This document shows positions 8,287-16,297 of a stretch of DNA of 64,000 bases, in pieces. Location of the stretch: contig NZ_CP029562.1 of assembly GCF_004136315.1 (NCBI RefSeq), forward strand, positions 3,495,501 to 3,559,500, written 5' to 3'. This stretch comes from Mesorhizobium sp. Pch-S (GTDB taxonomy: Bacteria; Pseudomonadota; Alphaproteobacteria; Rhizobiales; Rhizobiaceae). Positions within the stretch are counted from its first letter, which is position 1. Each line of letters begins with the position of its first letter. Under the pieces are notes generated by a model. It was not told the DNA's origin. It worked only from the letters and a program-made list of their open reading frames with translations, and did not search any database. The translations under genes were made by a program, and so were the position numbers.

Positions 8287-9060
8287 TCACACCGTCTGGA
8301 TGGCGCCAAACCGGCCGCGATAGGGAGTGAGCAGCGGTTCGGCGTCGGTATCGGTGATGAACAGGTCGACGGCTTCCAGCGGGCACACCGCTGTGAAGCT
8401 TCTCGTGTTGAGCTTGCTGTGGTCGGCGACCAGGACCGTGCGTGTCGCCTGCGCGATTGCAATGCGCTTCGTCTGCGCTTCGTCCTGTGTGGAATTGGTG
8501 ATGCCGGTTTCGTCGATGGCGTCCGCCGCCAGGAAGAACGTATCGGCGCGGATGTCTTTCAGGGCGTCGGCGACCCAGGTTCCGACGATGCTGAAGTAGC
8601 CGTTGCGGACACGACCGCCGACGAGATGCACTTCGGTGTCGCCGCTCGCCGCCGCTTCCGCGACTTTCAGGTCCATGGTCACTATCGTCAGCGGACGCCC
8701 AGCCAGAGCACGGGCAACGGCCAGGGCGGTGGTGCCGGAATCAAGGATGACCACCTTCTTGTTTTCGACCGTGGCAGCAGCCGCAACGCCGATGCGTTGC
8801 TTGAGATTTTGATGGACGCGGAGCTTCTCCAGGAAAAGCGGTTCGGTGATGCTTTCGCCGACGCCACGCGCCACGACGCCGCCATGCGTGCGCGCAACCA
8901 GACCGGCCTGCTCGAGCACCGACAAGTCGCGACGAATAGTGGCCAGCGAAATGCCCAGGCGGGATGCCAGCTCGGTGGTGCCGACGCGCTTCAGGTCAAC
9001 GATGAGGTCCAGCATCTGCTGATGCCGTTCATGTGGAAACCGCGTTCGTGAGCTTTCCAT
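8287..9060 (-). CDS. DeoR-family transcriptional repressor
   Basis: A 257-residue regulator. The N-terminal DeoR helix-turn-helix is at about residues 8-60 (TTELASRLGISLATIRRDL). The C-terminal DeoRC sensor domain has the phosphosugar-binding ILDSGTTALAVARAL and the VADHSKLNTRSF signature. Family members usually repress sugar operons and respond to a phosphorylated intermediate. It is the first gene of the operon that runs leftwards off the window, so it probably represses its own promoter and the whole gene set. The corresponding position in the E. coli sgc locus is taken by SgcR, also DeoR family. A GGAGGA ribosome site precedes the ATG. Confidence 0.93.
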   Translation of the reverse strand: MESSRTRFPHERHQQMLDLIVDLKRVGTTELASRLGISLATIRRDLSVLEQAGLVARTHGGVVARGVGESITEPLFLEKLRVHQNLKQRIGVAAAATVENKKVVILDSGTTALAVARALAGRPLTIVTMDLKVAEAAASGDTEVHLVGGRVRNGYFSIVGTWVADALKDIRADTFFLAADAIDETGITNSTQDEAQTKRIAIAQATRTVLVADHSKLNTRSFTAVCPLEAVDLFITDTDAEPLLTPYRGRFGAIQTV

Positions 9061-9077
9061 GTCGTCCTCCTGCGATG

Positions 9078-9119
9078 ATTGATAATGATCGTTTTGAATG
9101 AGTCAAGCATTGTCGATCA
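9078..9119 (-). promoter_or_regulatory. probable promoter/operator of the DeoR-led operon
   Basis: On the minus strand, TTGACT (9106-9101) is followed after 16 bp by TATCAA (9084-9079), a reasonable sigma-70 pair ending about 18 bp before the ATG. An inverted repeat TGATCG (9086-9091) / CGATCA (9114-9119) flanks the -35 element and could be a DeoR operator. The sequence supports the elements; their use is inferred. Confidence 0.45.
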
Positions 9120-9324
9120 AATTTTGGTGTTGATTTTGGTTTGCGCGCTGGCGCGTCGCGTAGCACTCATTCAGTCTCAAGCAAGAGCTGTCGGATCTCG
9201 CCTCCGAGAGGCATCCATACGGCTGGGAGAGTTTTCTACCGATCACGGGCGCGAGGCGGGAGGCAGGAGAGCCGAAATCGTCAAGGCTCCAGACGCTTTG
9301 GATGCAGTCCGAAACCGATCGCGA

Positions 9325-9363
9325 GACGGGCCTCTCTGCGTGGCAAGCGCAGAAAGGCCCGTC
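9325..9363. terminator. strong hairpin between the GST remnant and the sugar operon
   Basis: Near-perfect inverted repeat with a stem of about 16 bp and one mismatch, beginning GACGGGCC and ending GGCCCGTC, with loop TGGCAA. It lies in the 354-base stretch 9061-9414 downstream of the GST remnant. A clear T-run is absent. It would work as an insulator or terminator for minus-strand transcripts coming from the GST side. Apart from this hairpin and the promoter at 9078-9119, I see no gene in 9061-9414. Confidence 0.5.
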
Positions 9364-9414
9364 TTCGAATTCAGGATGACCAGTTGTGTGTCGCGGATTG
9401 GATCCGTTCGGCAA

Positions 9415-10031
9415 TCAGTCGTGCGTCTCGCCATCATACGGGGTGGCTTGCATGGAAGGGCGTTGCAGAAACTCCCTGAACCATTTCGAGAGCCGCGGCC
9501 TTCCGGTTTCGAAGTCGGGCAGGTCGCGGAAGGCCAGCCAGTCGAGCGCAGTGGCGACAGCGATGTGGCCGACGTGAAGCGGCTCATCGAACTCGGTCGT
9601 CTGCTCGAGATAATCGTAGGATTCGATCAGCTTCGTCTTCATCCCTTCGGCAAGGGCGGGATAGCGGAGGTGTTCCGGGCGGCGCGAGGTGTCCCAGCGC
9701 AGACCGATGCCGGTTCGCACATACCTTGCGCGACTGCCTGCATGCGCAAGGCTGCCCAGCGGCGAGCGCCGACAGCCGGAATCAATGCAGCGTGCTTGTT
9801 GAACGTTTCAAGATAGTCGCAGATCACGACGGAATCGAAGATCGCCTCACCGTCGGCAAGAACGAGAACCGGCACCTTGCCCAGAGGATTGACTGCGAAG
9901 ACCTGGTCGTTGCGATTGGTTGGGCTGGTTTCGTGGTGAATGACACGCAATTGAGCGGCAAGCCCGGCTTCCTGGGCAAACACCAGAACCTTGCGCGCAT
10001 AGGGAGAGTGGGTCTGATAAAGTAGGTCCAT
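9415..10031 (-). pseudogene. glutathione S-transferase, frame-disrupted
   Basis: The N-terminal thioredoxin-like half begins at 10031 (MDLLYQTHSPYARKV) and includes NPLGKVPVLVLADGEAIFDS, the glutathione-site segment with the conserved Pro and Asp-Ser. It runs in frame to about 9725. The C-terminal helical half (residues ending in LIESYDYLEQ, ALDWLAF, FREFLQRPSM) continues in another frame from about 9720. At the junction the first frame drifts into unrelated residues after VAQGM. The joined protein would be about 200 residues, normal for this family, perhaps with a few residues lost at the junction. It is either a decayed gene or a small sequencing or assembly deletion near 9720. The family call is firm; the disruption is seen directly. 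Confidence 0.8.
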
Positions 10032-10236
10032 TGTCGATCCAGTCTGACGGTGAGGCACATGTTCGCCAACGGAGCAGCTGTCGCGTCCGGTCGTGTCGGC
10101 CTGTGCTGATGGAATAGTATTGCGCCAGAGTGGATAAGGGCGCTGCATTTGCCGTCTAATGACGAGCGAAAATTGCGCGACAATGGGCGCGCGCATACAT
10201 CTTCGCTCGTTGTGGCCAAACGGCCGGTAGCGCCCT

Positions 10237-11208
10237 CTATTCGATGATCAGTTGCGGCGTCATGTGCAGATAGCGTGCTGCCTTGCGCTTCGCGGCAATG
10301 TCCTTCCAGACAAACTCGACCTGATCGATGGTGAGACCAACGGCCTGGGCAGTCTCGGAGGCCGGCACGGCATGGTCCAATGCGTAAAGACAAAGATCCA
10401 TCTTGTCGTAAGGCAGCACGAAGTAGAACTCTTCCTGCGTCTGCGGCAGCGAATAGGTGTCCGTCGTCGGCGGCCGCGCGCGGATTTCGGCAGGAACGCC
10501 GAGATATTCGGCGAGCTTGTAGACCTGTGTCTTGTAGAGATGTGCGATCGGCTTGATGTCGGCTGCTCCATCCCCGTTCTTGACGAAGAAGCCCTGGTCG
10601 TATTCCAGCCGGTTCGGTGTGCCGAGCACGGCATAGTTCAAACGGTCGGCATGATAATATTCGAGCTGCTTGCGGGTGCGCTGCTTCATGTTGGTGGCGG
10701 CGACGATGCCGAGATAGGTCTCCACCGGTAGCCGCAGCTTCTTCTCCTCACCGTCCGGCGAGCGCACGACCAGCGATGAGAGATTGTAGCCGCCAGTGGT
10801 GAGACCGTTGTCGAACACGATCTTGGACGCCCAGCCCGCGCCATAGTCGGGCTCGACCTGGCGGATGAAAGCATCGCGGCGCTCATAGCAGCCCATCGCG
10901 GCCAACATCGGCGCCATGTCCTCGACGGTGTGCTCGATGCCGAACGTATCGGCGACCGATGTTCCGAGGCGCCGGCTTTCGGGATCGGAATCGGCTTCGG
11001 GCATCAGCAGTGCAAAGACGTGTCCGGGGCCAAGCGCGCGCACCGCCAGCCCGGCGCAGACGCTGGAATCGATGCCGCCCGAGAGGCCGAGGACGAGACC
11101 GCGCCGGCGCAGGTCCTTGCGCAGGCTTTCACGGATCATCCCGGCAATGCGGTCGGTTTCCGCCGCCGGATCGAAATCGAGCGCTGCGGCCGAAAAACGG
11201 ATGGTCAT
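10237..11208 (-). CDS. NAD synthase-like ATP-dependent amidase (NH3-type)
   Basis: A 323-residue member of the NAD synthase family: PP-loop LGLSGGIDSSV (near residues 39-49), AATNMKQRTRKQLEYY, GTPNRLEYDQGFFVKNGDG and DIKPIAHLYKTQVYKLAEYLG. There is no glutamine-hydrolysing domain, so it would use free ammonia or ammonia from a partner. Family members adenylylate a carboxylate and convert it to an amide. It is the last gene of a five-gene operon, and its ATG overlaps the ligase stop (ATGA). That setting, beside a carrier protein and an asparagine synthase, suggests a special amidation step rather than housekeeping NAD synthesis, but ordinary NadE function cannot be excluded. Confidence 0.85.
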   Translation of the reverse strand: MTIRFSAAALDFDPAAETDRIAGMIRESLRKDLRRRGLVLGLSGGIDSSVCAGLAVRALGPGHVFALLMPEADSDPESRRLGTSVADTFGIEHTVEDMAPMLAAMGCYERRDAFIRQVEPDYGAGWASKIVFDNGLTTGGYNLSSLVVRSPDGEEKKLRLPVETYLGIVAATNMKQRTRKQLEYYHADRLNYAVLGTPNRLEYDQGFFVKNGDGAADIKPIAHLYKTQVYKLAEYLGVPAEIRARPPTTDTYSLPQTQEEFYFVLPYDKMDLCLYALDHAVPASETAQAVGLTIDQVEFVWKDIAAKRKAARYLHMTPQLIIE

Positions 11209-12758
11209 GCGTCAGGCCCTTTTCTGGTGGAGTGCATTTCTGCCGCCAGCCGGCGGCTGAGCTTGCCGCTGTCGGTCTTCGGCAAAGCGGAGACGAATTC
11301 GACCACCTTGGGAACCATGTAGTCCTCCAGGTGGCGTGCGCAGTGGCGCAGGACTTCACGTTCGGTGAGGTTCGGATCGGCCAGAACCACAAAGGCCTTG
11401 ATCGATTGTCCAAGCACCGGGTCGGGAACACCGGCCACGAGCGCTTCCGCGACGCCGGGCAACGCATGCAGGACGGTCTCGACTTCCTTCGGCGGCACTT
11501 TTTCACCACGCGACTTGATAATGTCGTCGCGGCGGGCAACGAAGGTGAGGAAGCCGTCTGCATCGACGGTGAAAAGATCGCCGGTATGGAGCCAAAGCGT
11601 CCCGGTTTCCGGATCTGGGCGCAGTGCCAGGGCGGTTGCCTCCGGCGCTTCCCAATAGCCTTTCATCACATTTGGCCCGCTGACCACCAGCTCGCCGACG
11701 GCGTCCGGTCCCGCCGGTTTGCCGGCTTCATCCGCGACGTAGGCCCGCATGCCGGGAATGGCGATGCCGGCAGAGCCGGCACGTATGTCCAGCTGCTCAG
11801 GCGGCAGATAGGTGGCGCGAATGCACTCGGTCTGGCCATACATCGAAAAGATACGAACGTCAGGCAGGAAATTTCTTAGCCGACGGATATGATCGACCGG
11901 CAATGGTGCGGCTGCGCTGGTGAGATAACGCAGGCTGACGAACAGTGTCGGGTCGAGATCTTTCATCTGCAGCATCATGGCGACCATCGAGGGTACCAAC
12001 GGAAAGCCGGTGGCGTGTTCGTCGCGCAGGCGCTCGAAGACGGCGTAGGGAAAAGCAAAGGATTTTTCGAGGACGAGTGTCGCGCCGCTGAACACGGACG
12101 TCAGCAGTTGCGTCAGCCCATAGCCGAAGGACAGCGGCAGGACGCTGAGAAGAACGTCGTCGCTGGTATTGTCGAGGTAGGACACGATTGAGGATGTGGC
12201 CGCCTCGAGATTGGCATGCGCCATCATGACCCCCTTGGGATCACCCGTGGAGCCGGACGTGTAGAGGATTGTCGCGAGATCATCCTCTTGCCGACGATCG
12301 TCGATCACCGACATCGGCACGGCGAGGAGGGCATCTGCGAAAAGGGCCGCGTCTGGCAGCGCGGTGTGCGGTTCCGTCAACAGAACATGGAGCGGTGCAG
12401 CAAATTGCTGCACGGCGTCGGCAACGACGGGGGCCAGCCTGCCTTGCGCGATGACGGCGGCGGGCCGGCAATTGTTGAGAAGGAAGGCGATACGCCCAGC
12501 CTTTGCCGACGGATTGACCGGCACGAGTACAGCGGCCGATATCCACACTGCAAAGATGGAAAGCGCAGCCTCAAGGCCATTTTCCATGAAGACCAGGACG
12601 CGATCGCCGCGACGCACGCCGGCGCCGGCAAGTGCCGCGGCGAGACGTTCCGCCGATTGATTGAATTCGGCGTAGCTTATCCGCCGGTCACCACAGACCA
12701 GCGCCGTCTTCCGGCCTGCATCGGCTGCACGTGCGCGAAGATGACCTTCAAGACGCAT
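11205..12758 (-). CDS. AMP-forming acyl-CoA/acyl-carrier ligase
   Basis: A 517-residue ANL-superfamily enzyme. Core motifs are in order: ILYTSGSTGDPKGVMMAH (P-loop, about residues 168-185), SMYGQTE (A5), LWLHTGDLFTVDADG (A7), RRDDIIKSRGEKVPPKEVE (A8 hinge) and KTDSGKLSRR, with the C-terminal catalytic Lys (A10). It activates a carboxylic acid as the acyl-AMP and transfers it to CoA or, given the acyl carrier protein gene 14 nt upstream, directly to the carrier phosphopantetheine. The substrate cannot be read from sequence. Similar ligases occur with ACP, asparagine synthase and NAD synthase-like genes in exopolysaccharide/exosortase loci; no exosortase or polysaccharide gene is present here. 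Confidence 0.9.
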   Translation of the reverse strand: MRLEGHLRARAADAGRKTALVCGDRRISYAEFNQSAERLAAALAGAGVRRGDRVLVFMENGLEAALSIFAVWISAAVLVPVNPSAKAGRIAFLLNNCRPAAVIAQGRLAPVVADAVQQFAAPLHVLLTEPHTALPDAALFADALLAVPMSVIDDRRQEDDLATILYTSGSTGDPKGVMMAHANLEAATSSIVSYLDNTSDDVLLSVLPLSFGYGLTQLLTSVFSGATLVLEKSFAFPYAVFERLRDEHATGFPLVPSMVAMMLQMKDLDPTLFVSLRYLTSAAAPLPVDHIRRLRNFLPDVRIFSMYGQTECIRATYLPPEQLDIRAGSAGIAIPGMRAYVADEAGKPAGPDAVGELVVSGPNVMKGYWEAPEATALALRPDPETGTLWLHTGDLFTVDADGFLTFVARRDDIIKSRGEKVPPKEVETVLHALPGVAEALVAGVPDPVLGQSIKAFVVLADPNLTEREVLRHCARHLEDYMVPKVVEFVSALPKTDSGKLSRRLAAEMHSTRKGPDA

Positions 12759-12772
12759 CTCGCAGCTAGCCC

Positions 12773-13054
12773 TCAGTTGGCCCGTTTGCTGTCGACGTAA
12801 GCGAGGATGCGGGCGATCGAGTCGAGATTGGCAGGAACGATCTCGCGGTCCTCCACCTTGAAGCCAAACTCCTTCTCGATGTAGCCGACCAGTTCGAGGA
12901 TGCCTGTGGAATCGACCAGGTCGTTGTCGATCAGCGACATGTCGTCTGGCAGCGGCTGGTTGTCGTCGCCAAACAGGAAGTTCTCGATGATGAAGGCGCG
13001 GATCGCCGTTTTGGTGTCGTCTGCCATGATCTCTGTCCCGGTGTTTCCCATCAT
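12773..13054 (-). CDS. acyl carrier protein
   Basis: A 93-residue acidic four-helix carrier. The phosphopantetheine attachment site is DLVDSTGILEL, with Ser49 in an Asp-Ser-Thr context in place of the common Asp-Ser-Leu. Length and pattern match stand-alone acyl or peptidyl carrier proteins. The ATG at 13054 overlaps the asparagine synthase stop (ATGA), favouring this start; a second ATG nine codons later (13027) is also possible. It is presumably loaded by the ligase encoded just downstream and presents the acyl or aminoacyl group to the amidotransferase and the acyltransferase of this operon. It is not the housekeeping fatty-acid ACP by context. Confidence 0.9.
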   Translation of the reverse strand: MMGNTGTEIMADDTKTAIRAFIIENFLFGDDNQPLPDDMSLIDNDLVDSTGILELVGYIEKEFGFKVEDREIVPANLDSIARILAYVDSKRAN

Positions 13055-14967
13055 TCGGTCTTCGTGGAGAACGTGTCCAGCCAGAGCTGGGTCGAAACGA
13101 TGCCGATAAAGGCGGTGTCGTCCCGGAAGCTGGCCGTCTCCTGATGCAAGACCTTGTTTTTCAGTTTTTCGACTGCCGCCGCGTTGAAGAAACCACCCCT
13201 GGCAACAGCATCTCCGGAGAGCGCGTCGGCGAGGTAGCCAGGCGGCGTTGCGGCAAAGGCCTGGCTGTCCGGAGCGCGATACGGCTGTTTGGGCCGCTCG
13301 ATGATTGCCTCGGGAACCAGACCTTTCGCGGCCTGCTTGAGGATATGCTTTTCCCGTAGCCCATGCAGCTTCATGTCCGGCGACAGGCCGGCCGCAAAGT
13401 CGATGACACGCGGATCCAGGAACGGGAACCGGCCCTCCACGCTGTTTGCCATCATGACCCGGTCGCCCTGGGCGGAGAGGATGTAGCCCGGCAGCAGGAA
13501 CGACGTTTCCAGATATTGAGCCTGGTGCAATGGATGCCAGCGGGAAAAGTCCGCCGGCAGCATGGAAGCAAGTTCCGCGGTTGCATCATAATCGCCGAGT
13601 TCCCGCTTGAGTTCGGGCGAGAAGAACAGCTTGGCTGCACTCGTCGAACGGAAGCGCGGCCGATGTGAATAGAGGAGATCGTCGACACGATCGTCCCCGG
13701 CGCCGAAGAAGCGGGCCAGATATTCCGGCGATTGCCGCTGCAGGCCAGGCAGATAGGGATAGAGCCGCTGGAAGAGCAGCGGCCGCCATTGCGAATTGGG
13801 CTGGCGACCGCAGAAGCGACGCAGCTTCGCTTCGCGGAAGATGTCGTAACCGGCAAACAACTCGTCTGCACCTTCGCCGGTGAGCACCGCCTTGATGCCG
13901 TTTTCGTGCACCAGCGCGGAAAGCTTGGCGAGCGGCGCCGGCGCTGTGCGCAGGATCGGCCGTTCGACATGACGGATGACGGATGGAAACAATTGCGAGA
14001 TATCGCCAGCGGTGCAGCGGACTGTGGTGTGTTCCACGCCGAGTGCCGTAGCCATCAAGGCCTGCCACCTGCTCTCGTCATGCTCTTCGCTGTCGAAGCC
14101 GAGGGAAAAGGTGCTGAGCCGTTCCGGCTGCGCGCGAGCGGCGAGTGTCGACACGAGAGAGGAATCCAGGCCACCGGACAGATAGGAACCGACGGGAACA
14201 TCGGCGCGAAGGCGAATGCGGGTGGCATCGTCGAGCAACGCCCGCAGTTCTTCGACCGCGTCGGGTCGCGGCCGGACATGACCGGCATCTGGATAGCTCT
14301 GCTGCCACCAGGCGCGTTGGTCGATGCGCCCCTCTTTTACGATCATCAGGTGACCAGGCGGCAATTCCGAAATGCCCTGGAATGCCGTGCGGGGTGCAAG
14401 CGGCGCCCACAGGGTGAAGATCTGGTCGAGCGCGAACGGATCGAGACTGGCCTCGATGCCCGGTACGGTGAGCAGTGCCTTGATCTCTGAAGCAAAGAAC
14501 AGCGTGTCGCCGCGCTGGGTATGAAACAGCGGGCGCACGCCCATGCGATCGCGGGCCAGCACCATGCATCTTTGCCGCGTGTCCCACAGCGCAAAGGCAA
14601 AGTCCCCATTGAGATCGTCGAGGCAGTCCAGGCCCTTCTCGGCGTAAAGATGCAGGATGACCTCGGTGTCCGACTGCGTGCGGAACTTCCGGCCTCTGGC
14701 AATCAGCTCGTTGCGCAACTCGACATAGTTGAAGATCTCGCCATTGTAGGAAATCACCAGATAGTCGGATGGGTCCGACATCGGCTGGTGGCCATCGCTG
14801 AGACCGACGATCGACAGCCGTCGATGCGCCAGCCCGGCTTCGCCATCGATATGGATGCCACTGTCGTCCGGACCCCGATGAGAGAGTTTGCTCGCCATGC
14901 GAGCCAGCAGCGCCTTGGCCTCAGCCGGCGCTACACCCTTTCCGAAATACCCCGCCACCCCACACAT
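13051..14967 (-). CDS. asparagine synthase (glutamine-hydrolysing)-like amidotransferase
   Basis: A 638-residue protein with an N-terminal class II glutaminase domain (about 1-210) and a C-terminal ATP-PPi synthetase domain (PP-loop SGGLDSSLVSTL, about residue 255). I start it at 14967 because this makes the nucleophile Cys2 (MCGVAGYFG), as required in this family; the ten upstream codons are not used. It should release ammonia from glutamine and amidate an adenylylated carboxylate. Members of the family also make amide bonds in polysaccharides, lasso peptides and beta-lactams. It lies 10 nt after the GNAT-like gene and overlaps the ACP gene, so amidation of a carrier-bound or small acid is more likely than plain asparagine synthesis. 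Confidence 0.9.
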   Translation of the reverse strand: MCGVAGYFGKGVAPAEAKALLARMASKLSHRGPDDSGIHIDGEAGLAHRRLSIVGLSDGHQPMSDPSDYLVISYNGEIFNYVELRNELIARGRKFRTQSDTEVILHLYAEKGLDCLDDLNGDFAFALWDTRQRCMVLARDRMGVRPLFHTQRGDTLFFASEIKALLTVPGIEASLDPFALDQIFTLWAPLAPRTAFQGISELPPGHLMIVKEGRIDQRAWWQQSYPDAGHVRPRPDAVEELRALLDDATRIRLRADVPVGSYLSGGLDSSLVSTLAARAQPERLSTFSLGFDSEEHDESRWQALMATALGVEHTTVRCTAGDISQLFPSVIRHVERPILRTAPAPLAKLSALVHENGIKAVLTGEGADELFAGYDIFREAKLRRFCGRQPNSQWRPLLFQRLYPYLPGLQRQSPEYLARFFGAGDDRVDDLLYSHRPRFRSTSAAKLFFSPELKRELGDYDATAELASMLPADFSRWHPLHQAQYLETSFLLPGYILSAQGDRVMMANSVEGRFPFLDPRVIDFAAGLSPDMKLHGLREKHILKQAAKGLVPEAIIERPKQPYRAPDSQAFAATPPGYLADALSGDAVARGGFFNAAAVEKLKNKVLHQETASFRDDTAFIGIVSTQLWLDTFSTKTE

Positions 14968-14977
14968 CAGGCCACCG

Positions 14978-16081
14978 TCATGTGAAACGGTCGCCAATCA
15001 AGCGTGTCCAACCTTCTCCGGCAAGACCGTTGACGAAGGCCTGTCCGCTGGTGAAGGCCTCGATCAATTTCGGGTCGCGAGAATGAACGATGGTGGATGC
15101 GGCATGCACGAATGCGATCTTGCGTCCCATCATGGCGCCGAGAAGCGCAGGCTGCGTACGTCCGCGCAACGCTGGCATGTTCCGGGAGTCGGCATGACGC
15201 ATCATCCGGTCGATCACCAGTCCTTCGCGACCGGGCAGTGAGAGAACCTGGACGACGCGACCGAGACGCCCCCTGTCGCCATAGTAGAGAAACAGGCCGA
15301 TTGGCGCGCCGTTCGAGCGGGCGCGAACAACCCGCAGCACTCTTTCACCGTGGATGACCTTCTGGCGAGCCTCCGCCAGCATATAGCGCAGGCGTTCGGC
15401 ATCCCACTGCGGCCGCAGCGCGAACTGGCGCAGGAATGTCGGGATGATCTCGGCGGCTTCGTCCTCGCTGGCGTCGGCATCGATGAACGCGTCCGCACGA
15501 CTGGCTTCCGGAACGTAGCCATACCAGTCCGACTTGGCGCGCTGCGCCAGGGCGTCGAAGGGTCGGAGTAGAGGCGTGAGAAGTCTTGCCCCAGGCACAC
15601 GCTTCGCGACGCTGTCAGCAACAAAGGAAACCGGGCGCAGGATACGCAGCCATTCGAGGCTGTAGTCCGGCAGGATATGCCCGTTCACCTTTTGCCACAA
15701 AGCAGTCGACAGGTCGTTCGAGGTTTCGGTGAAGGAGAGATCCTGTGGGCCGGAGAGGACATCCCGCAACAGGCGGGCACCGGCGAAGGGGTCGTCCTCG
15801 CGGGCATCCACCATGAAGGTGCCGCAGACGGCTGCGCGCAGCGTCCTGCCGGCATGCTCCATCGCGAGCGGGAAGATGCCGAAGAAGCCACTCACGCTAC
15901 CGTCGTCACGCACATGGACCTTGGAGGCCAGTTCGGGGTCGTAGTTCGGGCCTTCGAGGAACAGCGTCTTCAGATAGTCGGCGAGGGCACGCGGATCCAC
16001 ACCGTTGCTGCGCAGCAGTCGCTGGAAAAGCGCAGCGACAGCCGGCAGATCCTGAGCCGTTACCGGTCTGATCTCAGGCAT
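14978..16081 (-). CDS. GNAT-like acyltransferase, first gene of the ACP operon
   Basis: A 367-residue protein starting MPEIRPVTAQDLPAVAALF, a GNAT beginning. It continues with VSGFFGIFPLAMEHAGRTL and AAVCGTFMVDAREDD, a GNAT-style strand and acyl-CoA loop. The remaining 200 residues resemble a second, diverged acyltransferase-like half (GLFLYYGDRGRLGRVVQVL). I place the start at 16081, where similarity begins; the frame extends 28 codons upstream without support. It leads the operon and could transfer the carrier-bound group to an amine or hydroxyl acceptor. The acyltransferase family is fairly clear; donor and acceptor are unknown. Confidence 0.65.
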   Translation of the reverse strand: MPEIRPVTAQDLPAVAALFQRLLRSNGVDPRALADYLKTLFLEGPNYDPELASKVHVRDDGSVSGFFGIFPLAMEHAGRTLRAAVCGTFMVDAREDDPFAGARLLRDVLSGPQDLSFTETSNDLSTALWQKVNGHILPDYSLEWLRILRPVSFVADSVAKRVPGARLLTPLLRPFDALAQRAKSDWYGYVPEASRADAFIDADASEDEAAEIIPTFLRQFALRPQWDAERLRYMLAEARQKVIHGERVLRVVRARSNGAPIGLFLYYGDRGRLGRVVQVLSLPGREGLVIDRMMRHADSRNMPALRGRTQPALLGAMMGRKIAFVHAASTIVHSRDPKLIEAFTSGQAFVNGLAGEGWTRLIGDRFT

Positions 16082-16297
16082 GCTTGTCGCCTCGGCCAAT
16101 CCTGAACACGTCCACGCTTCCAATCTCGAACACAGCTTTACGTATGGGCAGCGTCGTATCAGCAACTTCTAACCAAATGATTGGCGGCGCCATAGTTTGG
16201 AAGAAGATGTGAAGCTTGGCGAACAGATGCTTAAGACGTCTCAAGAAGAGCGTTCGTCAGAAGCCCCCCGGCATCTGCGCTCGATGCTGCCTTCAGA

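Noticed and set aside
9079..9816. 245-codon plus-strand frame opposite the GST remnant
   Set aside because: It runs through the terminator-like hairpin and antisense to conserved GST sequence; no motif.
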